64,000 bases of DNA from Streptomyces canus (lineage in GTDB: Bacteria > Actinomycetota > Actinomycetes > Streptomycetales > Streptomycetaceae), in NCBI RefSeq assembly GCF_041435015.1, contig NZ_CP107989.1, forward strand, positions 10,044,001-10,108,000. The letters are read 5' to 3'. The notes beneath the pieces were generated by a model, which was not told the DNA's origin, did no database searches, and worked only from the letters and a program-made list of their open reading frames with translations. Shown here piece after piece: positions 22,650 through 31,810 of the stretch; position 1 is the first letter of the stretch; every line of letters starts with the position of its first letter. The translations under genes and the position numbers were made by a program.

Positions 22650-24248
22650 ATGCCAGAAGGGCTGGCCCAGTGGGGGCATGAGCTTTTTCGGACTCGGGAA
22701 CGGGAGCTGCGTCGCGGCCTTGCACCGGAAAACCACACCGGAAGAGACGTCGTGCAAAGGGGGTTCGAGCCCTGTCTGCTGACCCTTTTCCGGTTGTCGG
22801 TGGGCAGGGACCCGGGCACCGGTCTCGTCGACGGGTGGGTTCCGAAAGCACTCGCCCGCACCGGCCACCTCGCCCGCGCGGCTGAGCTGGCGTACACGGT
22901 CAGCGACGAGCTCGAACAGGGCGATGAACTCCTGGAGCTGGTGAAGGCCGCGGCCGGCGCGGCAGACCTGTGCGGCGCCCAGGCGCTGGCCGAGTCGATT
23001 CCCTTGCGGCAGCTGCGAGACCAGGCACTGGTCGCCCTCGTGCCTCAATGGGCCCGTGCCGGTGAGCGTGACGAGGCGGTCGCTCTGGTGGAAAGGATCC
23101 GCTACCCGCACAACTGGGGGAGGGCCTGGGCCATGCTGGCGAAGGCGGCAGCGGACAACGGTGACACCGATGAGGCGCTCAGGTTCGCCGCTCGCGCCGA
23201 GGCCGAGCTGAGTGCCTTCGCCGTCGCCGGAAGGGAACAGGTGCTCGCCCTCCTCGCGGAGGTGACCGTCGCCATCGGCGACCACGACCGGGCCGTAGCG
23301 CTCGCCGACCGCGTGGAGGACATCACCCGGTCCCGCCACACGACAGGGTGGTCCCAACCCAGGCCCTTGGCGATGGTGTTGGCCCGCGAGGCGGCCGGAG
23401 GAGACCTGGCCCGGCTCGACGCCTTCCTGCGCCCCCCACCCGGACTTGCCGCCGGCGACGCGGACACGGAAGGAGAGTGGCCGCACGGCGAAACCACGGA
23501 CAAGGACATGGCCCGGGAAGAAGAAGACGTGGACGAGGTCGGCGCTCGGCTGTCCTCCCCCGGATCACCGCTCAACGCCTGGGACTTGGCATGCGTGTTG
23601 GACGCGGTGGCCGAAACCGCCGACCACGACGTGGCCCTCGCCCTGGCCGACCGGGCCGAGACACTGCTCGGCACCGGCGCCGGCCTTGATCACGACATTT
23701 TGCTGAGGTCCGTGACCCTCCTGCTGGCCCGGCACGGGCACGTCGAGCGGGCGATGGCCCTCGCCGACCGGCTCGACCCCGATCTGCGCGTGGGGCGGCA
23801 GGCGGAGATCGTCGGAGAGCTGGCCCGCTACAGCGACACGGATGTGGCCGAGGCTCTCGCCCACTCGATCAACGACCGTGGGGCACAAGCCAGGGCGCTG
23901 ATCGAAGTAGCCCGGGAGCTGGCCAGGCACAGCGATCCGGGCCGGGCCGAAGCCCTCGCCCACCGGATCGACGACCGCTGGGCACAGGGCGAGGCACTGG
24001 TCGCGGTCGTCCGGGAGCTGGCCCGGCAGGGCGATCCGGGCCGCGCCGAGGCCCTCGCCCACACAATCGCCTACCGTGCGACACGAGCCCGAGCACTGGC
24101 CGCGCTCGCGGAGCTCTCCGAGTCGTCCCACGCCCGCAGGCTTGCTGCACAGGTCGTGGTTCTCGACGGCTGGGCCACCGTCCTGCCGGTTTTGGAGCGG
24201 GTCGTGCCCGGTTCGGTGGCAGTTGTCGCCGATCAGTTGATGAGCTGA
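22650..24248 (+). CDS. Helical-repeat (TPR/HEAT-like) protein
   Basis: A 532-residue soluble protein built of roughly 30-residue helical units, clearest near residues 390-500, where EALAHSINDRGAQARALIEV, EALAHRIDDRWAQGEALVAV and EALAHTIAYRATRARALAAL recur. Such alpha-solenoids bind partner proteins. AAGGGAG about 8 bases before ATG 22650 fixes the start; ATG 22563 is in frame but poorly supported. It lies between a membrane protein and a WD40 protein on the same strand, in a cluster of repeat-scaffold genes. No catalytic motif is visible. Confidence 0.7.
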   Translation: MPEGLAQWGHELFRTRERELRRGLAPENHTGRDVVQRGFEPCLLTLFRLSVGRDPGTGLVDGWVPKALARTGHLARAAELAYTVSDELEQGDELLELVKAAAGAADLCGAQALAESIPLRQLRDQALVALVPQWARAGERDEAVALVERIRYPHNWGRAWAMLAKAAADNGDTDEALRFAARAEAELSAFAVAGREQVLALLAEVTVAIGDHDRAVALADRVEDITRSRHTTGWSQPRPLAMVLAREAAGGDLARLDAFLRPPPGLAAGDADTEGEWPHGETTDKDMAREEEDVDEVGARLSSPGSPLNAWDLACVLDAVAETADHDVALALADRAETLLGTGAGLDHDILLRSVTLLLARHGHVERAMALADRLDPDLRVGRQAEIVGELARYSDTDVAEALAHSINDRGAQARALIEVARELARHSDPGRAEALAHRIDDRWAQGEALVAVVRELARQGDPGRAEALAHTIAYRATRARALAALAELSESSHARRLAAQVVVLDGWATVLPVLERVVPGSVAVVADQLMS

Positions 24249-24370
24249 TCGACGGGCGAGATACGACACCGTGCCGGACCGCACGTCACTTCGTTCTGCC
24301 GGGCCGCGGCATCTCCCCGCGCGCACAGGTGGTTCGCTGGGAGCAAGGGGTTGCCAGACACCGTGTCCCT

Positions 24371-24410
24371 TGTGTGTCACCGCTGATCGTTGTTTGTCAC
24401 CGCTGATTGT
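24371..24410 (+). repeat. Tandem 20-bp direct repeat upstream of WD40 gene
   Basis: Two adjacent 20-base units (24371-24390 and 24391-24410) share the core TGTCACCGCTGAT and differ at two positions. They end 12 bases before the ATG of the WD40 gene, overlapping where its ribosome-binding site should be. Confidence 0.7.
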
Positions 24411-24422
24411 GAGACTCACATC

Positions 24423-26450
24423 ATGATTCCCAAGCTGCCCTTGCACAGCCCCCGTTGGCGTGACCTCGACGGAGTGACAGCCGAGGAGGTGAAAGCGCTC
24501 CTCGAGCAGATGGCGTCCGCGGCTGTCACGGGCAGCGGCGATGAATGGCGGCAGGCCTGGACGTACATGACCGGCGGCCTGATGGATGACGGAACCGTGT
24601 CCGACGGGGCCTACGCGGCCCTGCCGCATCTCGTCGAGGCGGCAGCGGCCCTGCCTCCGGGGCAGTCCGTGGATTTCTGGGCGGACATGGGATTCATCGT
24701 GACCGCGACGGACAGGCCTCCCGTCCCGACGGATCTCGAGGCGGGGTTCAGCGCCGCACTGCGTCTGGCCGAGCGGGCGGCCACACACAGCCTCCTTGCC
24801 GCAAAAGCTCCCGCACAGGTCTGTGCCCACCTCGTGCTCTCCTGCGTGGCCTTCGCCGGCCACCGCACGGGCGAAGCGCTGTGGCGGCTTCTCGATCCCA
24901 AGGAGAGCGGTCTCCTGCTGGTGTGTCCGGGGTGCGGAAGCGATACCGAGATACCCGACTTCTTTGTGGACCCGGTGCATCCGACCTTCGAAGCTCCGGA
25001 GCTTCTTGAGCCCGTCCCTGTCCGCCAGGCAGAGCACCCGTGGGGCGAGGTGGCCGCAGCGTTGCGGGAGGAGGCGCTGGGGGAGGGGTGGGAGCCCTTC
25101 CTACGGGTGGCACGCCAAGTCGCGGAGACCGGAATACCTACCGAAACACCGGCGCAGGCCGTGCTGTGTCTGGTCGCCGCCATGGTCGCGGTCAAGGGCG
25201 CCCCACAATGGGCCGGGAAGGAGTGGGCCCGCGAACTGATGATGTTGACCGGGGACTTCTGCTGCTGGGACTGCGAGCGGACATGGACGATCGTTGACGG
25301 CCTGACGGAGAACCCGGACGGTGCCCGCCCCCAGAATCCTCTGACGACAACGTGCGCGGCCTCCGGCGGATCGGCAGCCACGGTGGAGCCGGCGGCGGCC
25401 GACCGAACACGCGAAGCGGCGACCCGGTTCCGACAGGACGGGAACGCTCTGCTCGCGGGCGACGGCACATCCTGGGGCCGCATATCGATGTTCTCCGATT
25501 CCGAGCCCGGTGGGCCAGGAGGTGTCGACGCGCTGACGGTGGTGCCCCGCCCGGGTCGGCCACCCCTCGTGGCCGGCGGCGGGGGCAGGGGCGTGGTGTG
25601 TCTGTGGGGCGTGGCCGACGGCCGACTCGTCCATGAACCGCTGCCAGGACATCCTGACCGCATCCGCTCGATGACCGCCCTGCCTCTGCCCGATGGCGGC
25701 ATCCTTCTGGCGAGCGGAGGCGACACCGGGACCATCGCCCTGTGGAATCCGCTCACTGGGCAGCCGGTTCGCGAACCGGTCGGCAACTGGCCCGGCGGGG
25801 TGACCGGAATGTGTACGGCGACCGTCCCCGACGGTCGGACCCTGCTCGTCACCGCAACGCCCCGCGGGGCCGTCCGGTTGTGGGACCCACTCACCGGTGA
25901 GCCCGTCGGGCGCCTCAACCCCTATGGCAGCCCGATCCAGTCGATCGCCGCCGTCCCGATCTCCACCGGCCACACGCTGATCGCGGCCTCGGACACCGGG
26001 GGCCGCGTTCACGTGTGGGATCCGGCCGTCGACGACCCCTGGGAACGAGGCGAGGCCGTCCAGTTGAGCGCACATGCGCTCAAGGACGCCGACCACCGTG
26101 TGGCAACGGTGGCGGCTGTGCCCGCATATCACCGAACGGTGCTGGCCACCGGAGACAACCGCGGCGTGGTCATGCTGTGGGACCTTGTCACCGGTGCCCC
26201 GATCGGCGACGGTCTGCCCGTCTCGACAGGCACCGCCGGCCTGCCGGTCATCACCGGCACCACCCTGCCCGACGGCCGCACCGTCCTGGTCACCGGCAGC
26301 AAGAGCAGTCACAGACTCCGGATATGGGAACCGGAGACCGGTGCGGTGCGGCACATCGCCCTGGAGGTGGCGCTCACCTGCCTGGCCACGGCAGGTCCGG
26401 AGCTGATCGTCGGACATGACCGCGGGGTCCTCAAACTCCCGCTCGCCTGA
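24423..26450 (+). CDS. WD40-repeat protein with HEAT-like N-terminal domain
   Basis: A 675-residue protein. Residues about 1-300 form a helical domain (SPRWRDLDGVTAEEVKALLE onward) with a possible zinc site near 160-170 (LLVCPGCGSD) and a later CCWDCERTW. Residues about 360-675 form six or seven WD40-type repeats ending in VVCLWG, IALWNPLTG, VRLWDPLTG, VHVWDP, VMLWDLVTG and LRIWEPETG. This suits a soluble protein-interaction platform. The start ATG 24423 has only a weak ribosome-binding site and is preceded by a tandem 20-bp repeat. WD40 proteins of this type are common in Streptomyces and mostly uncharacterised. Confidence 0.8.
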   Translation: MIPKLPLHSPRWRDLDGVTAEEVKALLEQMASAAVTGSGDEWRQAWTYMTGGLMDDGTVSDGAYAALPHLVEAAAALPPGQSVDFWADMGFIVTATDRPPVPTDLEAGFSAALRLAERAATHSLLAAKAPAQVCAHLVLSCVAFAGHRTGEALWRLLDPKESGLLLVCPGCGSDTEIPDFFVDPVHPTFEAPELLEPVPVRQAEHPWGEVAAALREEALGEGWEPFLRVARQVAETGIPTETPAQAVLCLVAAMVAVKGAPQWAGKEWARELMMLTGDFCCWDCERTWTIVDGLTENPDGARPQNPLTTTCAASGGSAATVEPAAADRTREAATRFRQDGNALLAGDGTSWGRISMFSDSEPGGPGGVDALTVVPRPGRPPLVAGGGGRGVVCLWGVADGRLVHEPLPGHPDRIRSMTALPLPDGGILLASGGDTGTIALWNPLTGQPVREPVGNWPGGVTGMCTATVPDGRTLLVTATPRGAVRLWDPLTGEPVGRLNPYGSPIQSIAAVPISTGHTLIAASDTGGRVHVWDPAVDDPWERGEAVQLSAHALKDADHRVATVAAVPAYHRTVLATGDNRGVVMLWDLVTGAPIGDGLPVSTGTAGLPVITGTTLPDGRTVLVTGSKSSHRLRIWEPETGAVRHIALEVALTCLATAGPELIVGHDRGVLKLPLA

Positions 26451-26940
26451 ACCGTTCCGGTCCGTACGGCGACGACTGGGCAACAGGTGCCGACACGCCT
26501 GTCACGGACGGCATCCAGTCGTACCACGGAAATCGGCTGTCCGACAGACAGTTGCCCCGGTTGCCCACGTACCGGCACAAGCAACTCACCACAAACCCCT
26601 CGGAATTACGCCTGGGCCCCGTTCTTCTACGTGCACGAGTCGGTAATTTCCCCGATGGATCCGGGGCTGCGTCTTGCGATCATGGTGAATCGCCTGACCC
26701 GGGCGGTCAGTGCGAAGGGGGGGGGCAGTACGTGGGGGATTCCCAGAGGCGGCGGGGAGACCGAGCGTCGCGGCTCCTCGGGGGACCAGCCATCGGCACT
26801 CGCCCCCGGGCTCGCCCGGGTCGCCGGCGAGTCGGCTCTGCCGAGAGGTCACGCAACGTTGGGCGGCCGAGGCATGCACGGTCGCCCGACGAGACTGACG
26901 AACGGTCCCAGCGTTTCACACGAAGAGAAGGACGCGTCCC
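26451..26940. other. 490-base interval without a supported gene
   Basis: No frame has both a plausible start and a recognisable product. It includes a run of nine G near 26717, a possible slippage or sequencing-error site. The 3' part must contain the promoter of the lipoprotein gene at 26941. Confidence 0.5.
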
Positions 26941-27396
26941 ATGAACCTGTCGATCCGCTCCCGTCCCGCCGTGCGAGGCGTTCTCGTCATGACAGGCACA
27001 GCCCTGCTGCTCACCGCCCTCGCCGGCTGCTCCAAGGACAAGGAGACGGTGGCGGGCTGGGCCAAGGACGGCGGCCAGGAACACATGAGTGCCATCGCCA
27101 CGGATGTGAAAACCCTGGGTGAGGTGAGTGATCAGTACACCGCGGACCCCACGATCGCGCCGCGTTGCAATCAGGTGCTCGATGACGTGAAGGCGGCGAA
27201 GGCATTCCGTGACCCGCCTGACAAGATCGCCAACTCCAGTTGGCAGCAGGCGCTCAACCGGGTCCAGACGGCCGCTTCCCACTGCGTGCGCAACGTCAAG
27301 GCCGGCAGGGGGTCGAGCCTCGTCGAGGCCATCGACGCCCAGACCTCGTTTCGCGATTTCCTCAGCGGGTTCGACCTTGCCCTCAGTCAGTCCTGA
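26941..27396 (+). CDS. Small lipoprotein of unknown function
   Basis: A 151-residue exported lipoprotein. The signal segment VRGVLVMTGTALLLTALAGC ends in a lipobox (LAGC) with the lipidated Cys near residue 30. The mature part is a short helical domain with two further Cys (APRCNQVL and SHCVRNVK). AAGGA about 9 bases before the ATG supports the start. No homology was recognised. It stands alone between the WD40 gene and the large LuxR regulator. Confidence 0.8.
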   Translation: MNLSIRSRPAVRGVLVMTGTALLLTALAGCSKDKETVAGWAKDGGQEHMSAIATDVKTLGEVSDQYTADPTIAPRCNQVLDDVKAAKAFRDPPDKIANSSWQQALNRVQTAASHCVRNVKAGRGSSLVEAIDAQTSFRDFLSGFDLALSQS

Positions 27397-27591
27397 TCCG
27401 CGCCGTGCCCTGCGCCCGGCTCCTCGGTAGAGGTCCGGTGGATCTCACAACGAGCCGAGTGCACAACGGTGTTCCGACGTACGCCGGCTTGCTGCCGCGC
27501 CGAAGCTTCGTCCGCAATGTATGTCAGTGGTCCCTTTTAGGATGGACGGGACTGCAGAGATCGACTGTGCGGGCAAGGCGGAGGCGAGCGC

Positions 27592-30504
27592 GTGGCACAA
27601 CTGGTGGGCAGATCAGCGGAACTCGCACGGCTCGACGCCCTGCTCGCGGGTCTGGACCGGCCCGGGGCACCGGCGGTCGTCGACATCTCCGGCGAACCCG
27701 GCATCGGCAAGAGTCGGCTGCTCAGCGAGGTCTGTGCCAGGGCCCGCCAGGCCGGCTTCACGGTGCTTCGCGGCCGGGCCACGGAGTACGAACAGCACCT
27801 CCCTTTCCAGGCTTTCGCCGACGCGCTGGCCGATGTCGACCCCGCCATCATGGCGGCTGACCCTGCCTTCCCCGAATTGGACCTGGCGCTGCACGGCATC
27901 CGGCAGGCCCCGGGCGAGGCGTCCGGCTCGGGGGCTGCTGCCCGCTTGGGGCTGCGTCGTGCGATCACCGCGTTCTTCACACGCCTGGGCGAGCGTGGTC
28001 TGGTGCTGGCCATCGACGACCTGCACTGGGCGGACCCCGCGTCGCGGGAACTCGTGGATCACCTGATCCGGCACCCCGCCCGCGGCCGGGTCCTCCTGGC
28101 CGTGGCCCGGCGGGTCCGGCAGACCCCCACGTCCCTCACCGCGGCACTGACGCGCGGCACCGACAGCGCAGACGTACTCCACATCGCGCTGGGGCCGCTC
28201 CCCGAGGACGAGTCCATCGACGCGTGGGCCTCCGACATTCCCCCCTACCAGGCACAACAGCTGTACGTCGCCAGCGAGGGCAACCCCCTCTACCTGCTCG
28301 CACTGTTGCACGCCTACCGGAGCGGAGCGCCTCTGCACACCATCCTCGCCCTCTCCGATACGACGGACGCCGTCGGAGTACCCAACGGGCTCGCAGCCCT
28401 GCTGCTCGACGAGCTGTCCACGCTGACCGCGCCACAGCACCATGTTGCCGAGGCGGTGGCAGTGCTCGGCGACCATGCCACACCCGCCATCGTGACCGAA
28501 GTAATCGGGCTGTCCGGCAAGAAGGTGGAGGAGGTGGGGGAGCAGATCCGCGCACTGACGGCGCGAGATGTGCTGCGCACCGCGCCGGGCGGCCATGCGC
28601 TGCGCACCGGGCCGGGCGGCCGCTTGGCATTCCGCCACCCGCTCGTGCGGGCACTTCTCTACGAGAACATTGGGCGAGGTCGGCGGGCCGAGCTGCATCA
28701 TCGGGCTGCGCAGGCACTGGCCCGCCGTGGTGCGCCCGCCACCGAGCGGGCCCATCACGTCGAACGGTCGATGACCGGATGGGATGGCGAGGCGGCGGCC
28801 ACGCTGGAGGAGGCCGCCGCGCAGTGCGCGGCGACCGCTCCGGCCACCGCCGCCCACCTGCTGCACGTCGTGCTCGCCCACATGCCGGACACGCCCCACC
28901 ACGTCCGACGGCGTGGGGAACTCGCCCTGGCGCGTGCCCAGGCCCTCGGCGTCAGCGGGAACCTTCGAGAGAGCCGGGACCTGCTGCACCGCCTGATCGA
29001 GACGTCGGGCAAGGACCATCCCGACCTCCGTACGGCGGCCATCGCCCAGTGCGCCGTGATGGAGCGGCACCTCGGCCACTCTCCGGAGGCCACTGCCCTG
29101 CTGCTCCGGGAGCTGTCCCACCAACCGGGCCCGTCACCCGGGCAGGCGGTCTCCCTGAGGCTCGCCCTCGGCATGTCCGCCCTGCTGACCGCGTCGTATC
29201 CCGAGGCACGCGCGGATGTGGCAGAAGCCGTTTCCATCGCCGGTTCCGACGACAACCCCACGGGTGAAGCGGCGGCCCTTGCCCTGGCGGCCCTGGGAGA
29301 GGCGTACGAGGGCGAGACGGAAGCGGCCGCCCGATTCGCCGACGCCGCGTCCCGACTCGTGGATGCGCTGACCGACCCCGGCCTCACGGATCTGTGTGAG
29401 TCGCTGGGATGGCTGGCCTGGGCAGAAGTCCTGCTGGAGCGCTATGACGACGCGGAGCGGCACTTCACCCGCGGGCTCGCCATCGCCCGGCGAGGCGGTC
29501 GGCTCCACGTCCTGCCGCACCTGCTGACGAGCAAGGCATTTGTCCACCTCACCACCTGCCGCCTGCCGTCCGCACTGGAGGCGGCCGAGGAAGCGGAGAC
29601 ACTGGCGCGGGCCGCGGGCAGCCCCGACCTCTTGGGGTTCACCCTCGCCATCAAGACGCTGGTGCTGCTGCTGGGCCGTCCCTTCGGGGACGGCAGGGCC
29701 CTGACCACCGCCGAGGAGGCCGTCGGGGTGACCAGCGCGAGCAAGGGCTGGTGGGCCAGCCTGGCGTGGTGCATGCTCGGGCACGCGGCGTTCGTGAGCG
29801 GCGACCCGCACCGTGCCCAAGAGGCCATCATCGCGGCCGGCGGGGGCCGTGAACTTCCCCTGCTGCAACCGTCGATCCGCCCGGGCCAGCTGGACACCCT
29901 CACGGGTGCGGCCCTCACCGCCGGTGACGTCGACCAGGCCGGACGCTGGGCCGCACAGGCGACACGCGAGGCCGACCGGCTCGGTCTCGACGGTCAGCGC
30001 GCAGGCGCCCTCCGAGCCCAGGCCTCGCTGGCCGAACACCGCGGCGACACCGACAAGGCTGTTCGTCTCCTCGAAGCAGCCGCAGAGCAATACGTCCGCT
30101 GCGGCCAGAGCCTGTGGGAGGCGTACACCCTCCTGCGCGCAGCACCCTTGGTACAGCGCGATGGGCAGGGTACGCGCGCCGCCGCCATGTGGCATCGCGC
30201 CCATCGGATCGCCGTCGGTGGCGGCGCACGCCTGCTCGTGGACCTTGCCGAGTTGACCCGCCCTCAGGTGATGTCCAACGCGCCCGCCGTCCCGGCGGAG
30301 CTGGCAGAACTGACGACACGTGAGGTCGAGGTGGCCGGACTCCTGGCGGAGGGGCTGAGCAACCAGGACATCGCCGCCCGACTCCACCTCAGCCGGCGCA
30401 CCGTTGAAACGCATCTGTCCTCGGTCTACCGCAAGCTGTCGGTACCTTCCCGCTCGGCGCTGACGCGCCTCATCACCCGCGTCGGGCTGGGAGTCGGCTC
30501 GTGA
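27592..30504 (+). CDS. LAL-type LuxR family transcriptional regulator
   Basis: A 970-residue regulator with an N-terminal AAA ATPase domain (Walker A GEPGIGKSR, Lys40; Walker B LVLAIDDLHWAD near 140), a long TPR-like middle region, and a C-terminal LuxR helix-turn-helix (LTTREVEVAGLLAEGLSNQD, then RTVETHLSSVYRKL). This matches the LAL family, often pathway activators in Streptomyces secondary metabolism or sugar use. GTG 27592 is preceded by GGAGG. No biosynthetic cluster is adjacent, so the target is unknown; the TetR/esterase divergon is the nearest downstream intact locus. Confidence 0.92.
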   Translation: MAQLVGRSAELARLDALLAGLDRPGAPAVVDISGEPGIGKSRLLSEVCARARQAGFTVLRGRATEYEQHLPFQAFADALADVDPAIMAADPAFPELDLALHGIRQAPGEASGSGAAARLGLRRAITAFFTRLGERGLVLAIDDLHWADPASRELVDHLIRHPARGRVLLAVARRVRQTPTSLTAALTRGTDSADVLHIALGPLPEDESIDAWASDIPPYQAQQLYVASEGNPLYLLALLHAYRSGAPLHTILALSDTTDAVGVPNGLAALLLDELSTLTAPQHHVAEAVAVLGDHATPAIVTEVIGLSGKKVEEVGEQIRALTARDVLRTAPGGHALRTGPGGRLAFRHPLVRALLYENIGRGRRAELHHRAAQALARRGAPATERAHHVERSMTGWDGEAAATLEEAAAQCAATAPATAAHLLHVVLAHMPDTPHHVRRRGELALARAQALGVSGNLRESRDLLHRLIETSGKDHPDLRTAAIAQCAVMERHLGHSPEATALLLRELSHQPGPSPGQAVSLRLALGMSALLTASYPEARADVAEAVSIAGSDDNPTGEAAALALAALGEAYEGETEAAARFADAASRLVDALTDPGLTDLCESLGWLAWAEVLLERYDDAERHFTRGLAIARRGGRLHVLPHLLTSKAFVHLTTCRLPSALEAAEEAETLARAAGSPDLLGFTLAIKTLVLLLGRPFGDGRALTTAEEAVGVTSASKGWWASLAWCMLGHAAFVSGDPHRAQEAIIAAGGGRELPLLQPSIRPGQLDTLTGAALTAGDVDQAGRWAAQATREADRLGLDGQRAGALRAQASLAEHRGDTDKAVRLLEAAAEQYVRCGQSLWEAYTLLRAAPLVQRDGQGTRAAAMWHRAHRIAVGGGARLLVDLAELTRPQVMSNAPAVPAELAELTTREVEVAGLLAEGLSNQDIAARLHLSRRTVETHLSSVYRKLSVPSRSALTRLITRVGLGVGS

Positions 30505-30720
30505 GTGGTCCGGTACGCCGTGTACCCACACGGACCGCAGCGGAAGGCCGCGGCGCGGGCTTCACACGATGGTCGACGGCCACGGCAGCAGATCTCCTTG
30601 TCCGAGGCCCGGCGAACGGCCCGTCGGCCACGGCGAGCCAGGAGGGTCAGCCGGTTCTTTCGGTTCCTTGACCTGGTGGGGCGGTGGGCAGTGCCACGAA
30701 GGCACCCACGATGGTCGGCG

Positions 30721-30912
30721 GGCGTACGGCCCGCGATCGCCCAGCGGGGACAGCCGTACGGGCCTGGCCTGGGCACCTTCCGTTGGGTCGTCGAGCGGAC
30801 GATCTCCTGGCTGCACGGCTTCCGCCGCCTGCGTGTCCGCTGGGAACGCGACGACATCCGCGAGGCGTTCCTCGGGCTCGTCGTCTGCCTGATCACCTAC
30901 CGGCACGTTCAG
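30721..30912 (+). pseudogene. C-terminal fragment of an IS5-type transposase
   Basis: The translation GVRPAIAQRGQPYGPGLG followed by TFRWVVERTISWLHGFRRLR and DDIREAFLGLVVCLITYRH matches the end of DDE transposases of IS5-type elements, including the catalytic-region Glu in VVERT. The first two thirds of the transposase are absent, and the frame runs on without homology. No terminal inverted repeats were identified. Confidence 0.8.
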
Positions 30913-31085
30913 GGCCCTGACAGAGCCGCCGCCGCATGGCAGGCCTCTGCGGAACTGGCCGACACGAGAGTGACCTCGTGCCACACCTTCCCTCCTGACC
31001 TGCGAATCGGTGATGGCTCTGCGGCTGCCGCTCCCGTGCGGCGCGCTGGATCGCCGTGGTTTCCCGGACGCGCCGCCGTCGGCGG

Positions 31086-31691
31086 TTACTGGAACAGGTG
31101 GTCAAGGTAGTAGTCGATGGCAGCGGTGGCTTGTTCGGGGGTACGCAGGCCCAGGACGACAGGTGGACCCTGCGAGTCGGCGAGGCCGAAGAGCAGTTCC
31201 GCTTCTCTGTCGGGGTCGCGGTCCGGCGCGATGTCGCCGGCTTCCTGGGCCGTGCGGACGAGGTCGGCGAGGAGCTGGTAGAGGCGGGGCAGCCCGTCGA
31301 CGTAGAGGGCTCGCAGGGTGGGGTTCGCCAGCATGCGGATGAGGTACGCGACGCCGACGAGCCACTCGCGGCGGCGCCGATCGTCCCTGGGAATCGTTTC
31401 CAGCAGCACCCAGCGCAGCGCCTCCCGGGGGGTGGGCTCGCCCCCGGGCCATGCCTGCTCGTTCCACCGCTGCTGGACCAGCCAGTCCTGGTACTCGATC
31501 GCATAGGCGAGCAGGGCGTCCTTGTTGGCGAAGTAGTGCTGGATGCGCCCGGTTGAGACGCCCGCCTGTGCCGCCACGGCCCGCACGGAGATCGCTTCCA
31601 GGCCATGATCGGCGACGATGTCCAGCAGCGCCTCGGCGATCTGGTCCCGGCGGGCCTTGTGGTCTACCTGTCGTGGCACGTCGACGGGCAC
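31086..31691 (-). CDS. TetR-family transcriptional repressor
   Basis: A 201-residue regulator. Its N-terminal DNA-binding domain reads EALLDIVADHGLEAISVRAV then AAQAGVSTGRIQHYFANKDA, typical of TetR. The C-terminal helical domain probably binds a small ligand. The GTG at 31691 is preceded by GAGGAAG; GTG 31679 is an alternative. It diverges from a secreted carboxylesterase, and a perfect palindrome at 31744-31759 sits between the starts, so it most likely represses itself and the esterase. Confidence 0.9.
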   Translation of the reverse strand: MPVDVPRQVDHKARRDQIAEALLDIVADHGLEAISVRAVAAQAGVSTGRIQHYFANKDALLAYAIEYQDWLVQQRWNEQAWPGGEPTPREALRWVLLETIPRDDRRRREWLVGVAYLIRMLANPTLRALYVDGLPRLYQLLADLVRTAQEAGDIAPDRDPDREAELLFGLADSQGPPVVLGLRTPEQATAAIDYYLDHLFQ

Positions 31692-31743
31692 CTGCCTTCC
31701 TCGTGGTTGCCTTCCTGGGCGAATCAGCCTAATGTCGCTTTAA

Positions 31744-31759
31744 CAATACGAACGTATTG
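31744..31759. promoter_or_regulatory. Palindromic TetR-type operator
   Basis: CAATACG-AA-CGTATTG is a perfect inverted repeat with 7-base arms, 52 bases from the TetR start and 51 bases before the esterase ATG, in an AT-rich patch that may include the -10 elements. Confidence 0.8.
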
Positions 31760-31810
31760 GAACGATGGGCCGTCTGCACGCCGCAGCGGCAAGCGGGGGA
31801 GGGCTGGACC

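Noticed and set aside
22755..22780. tRNA T-arm-like sequence containing GGTTCGAGCC
   Set aside because: No acceptor stem, D-arm or anticodon arm can be built around it, and it lies inside the helical-repeat coding sequence.
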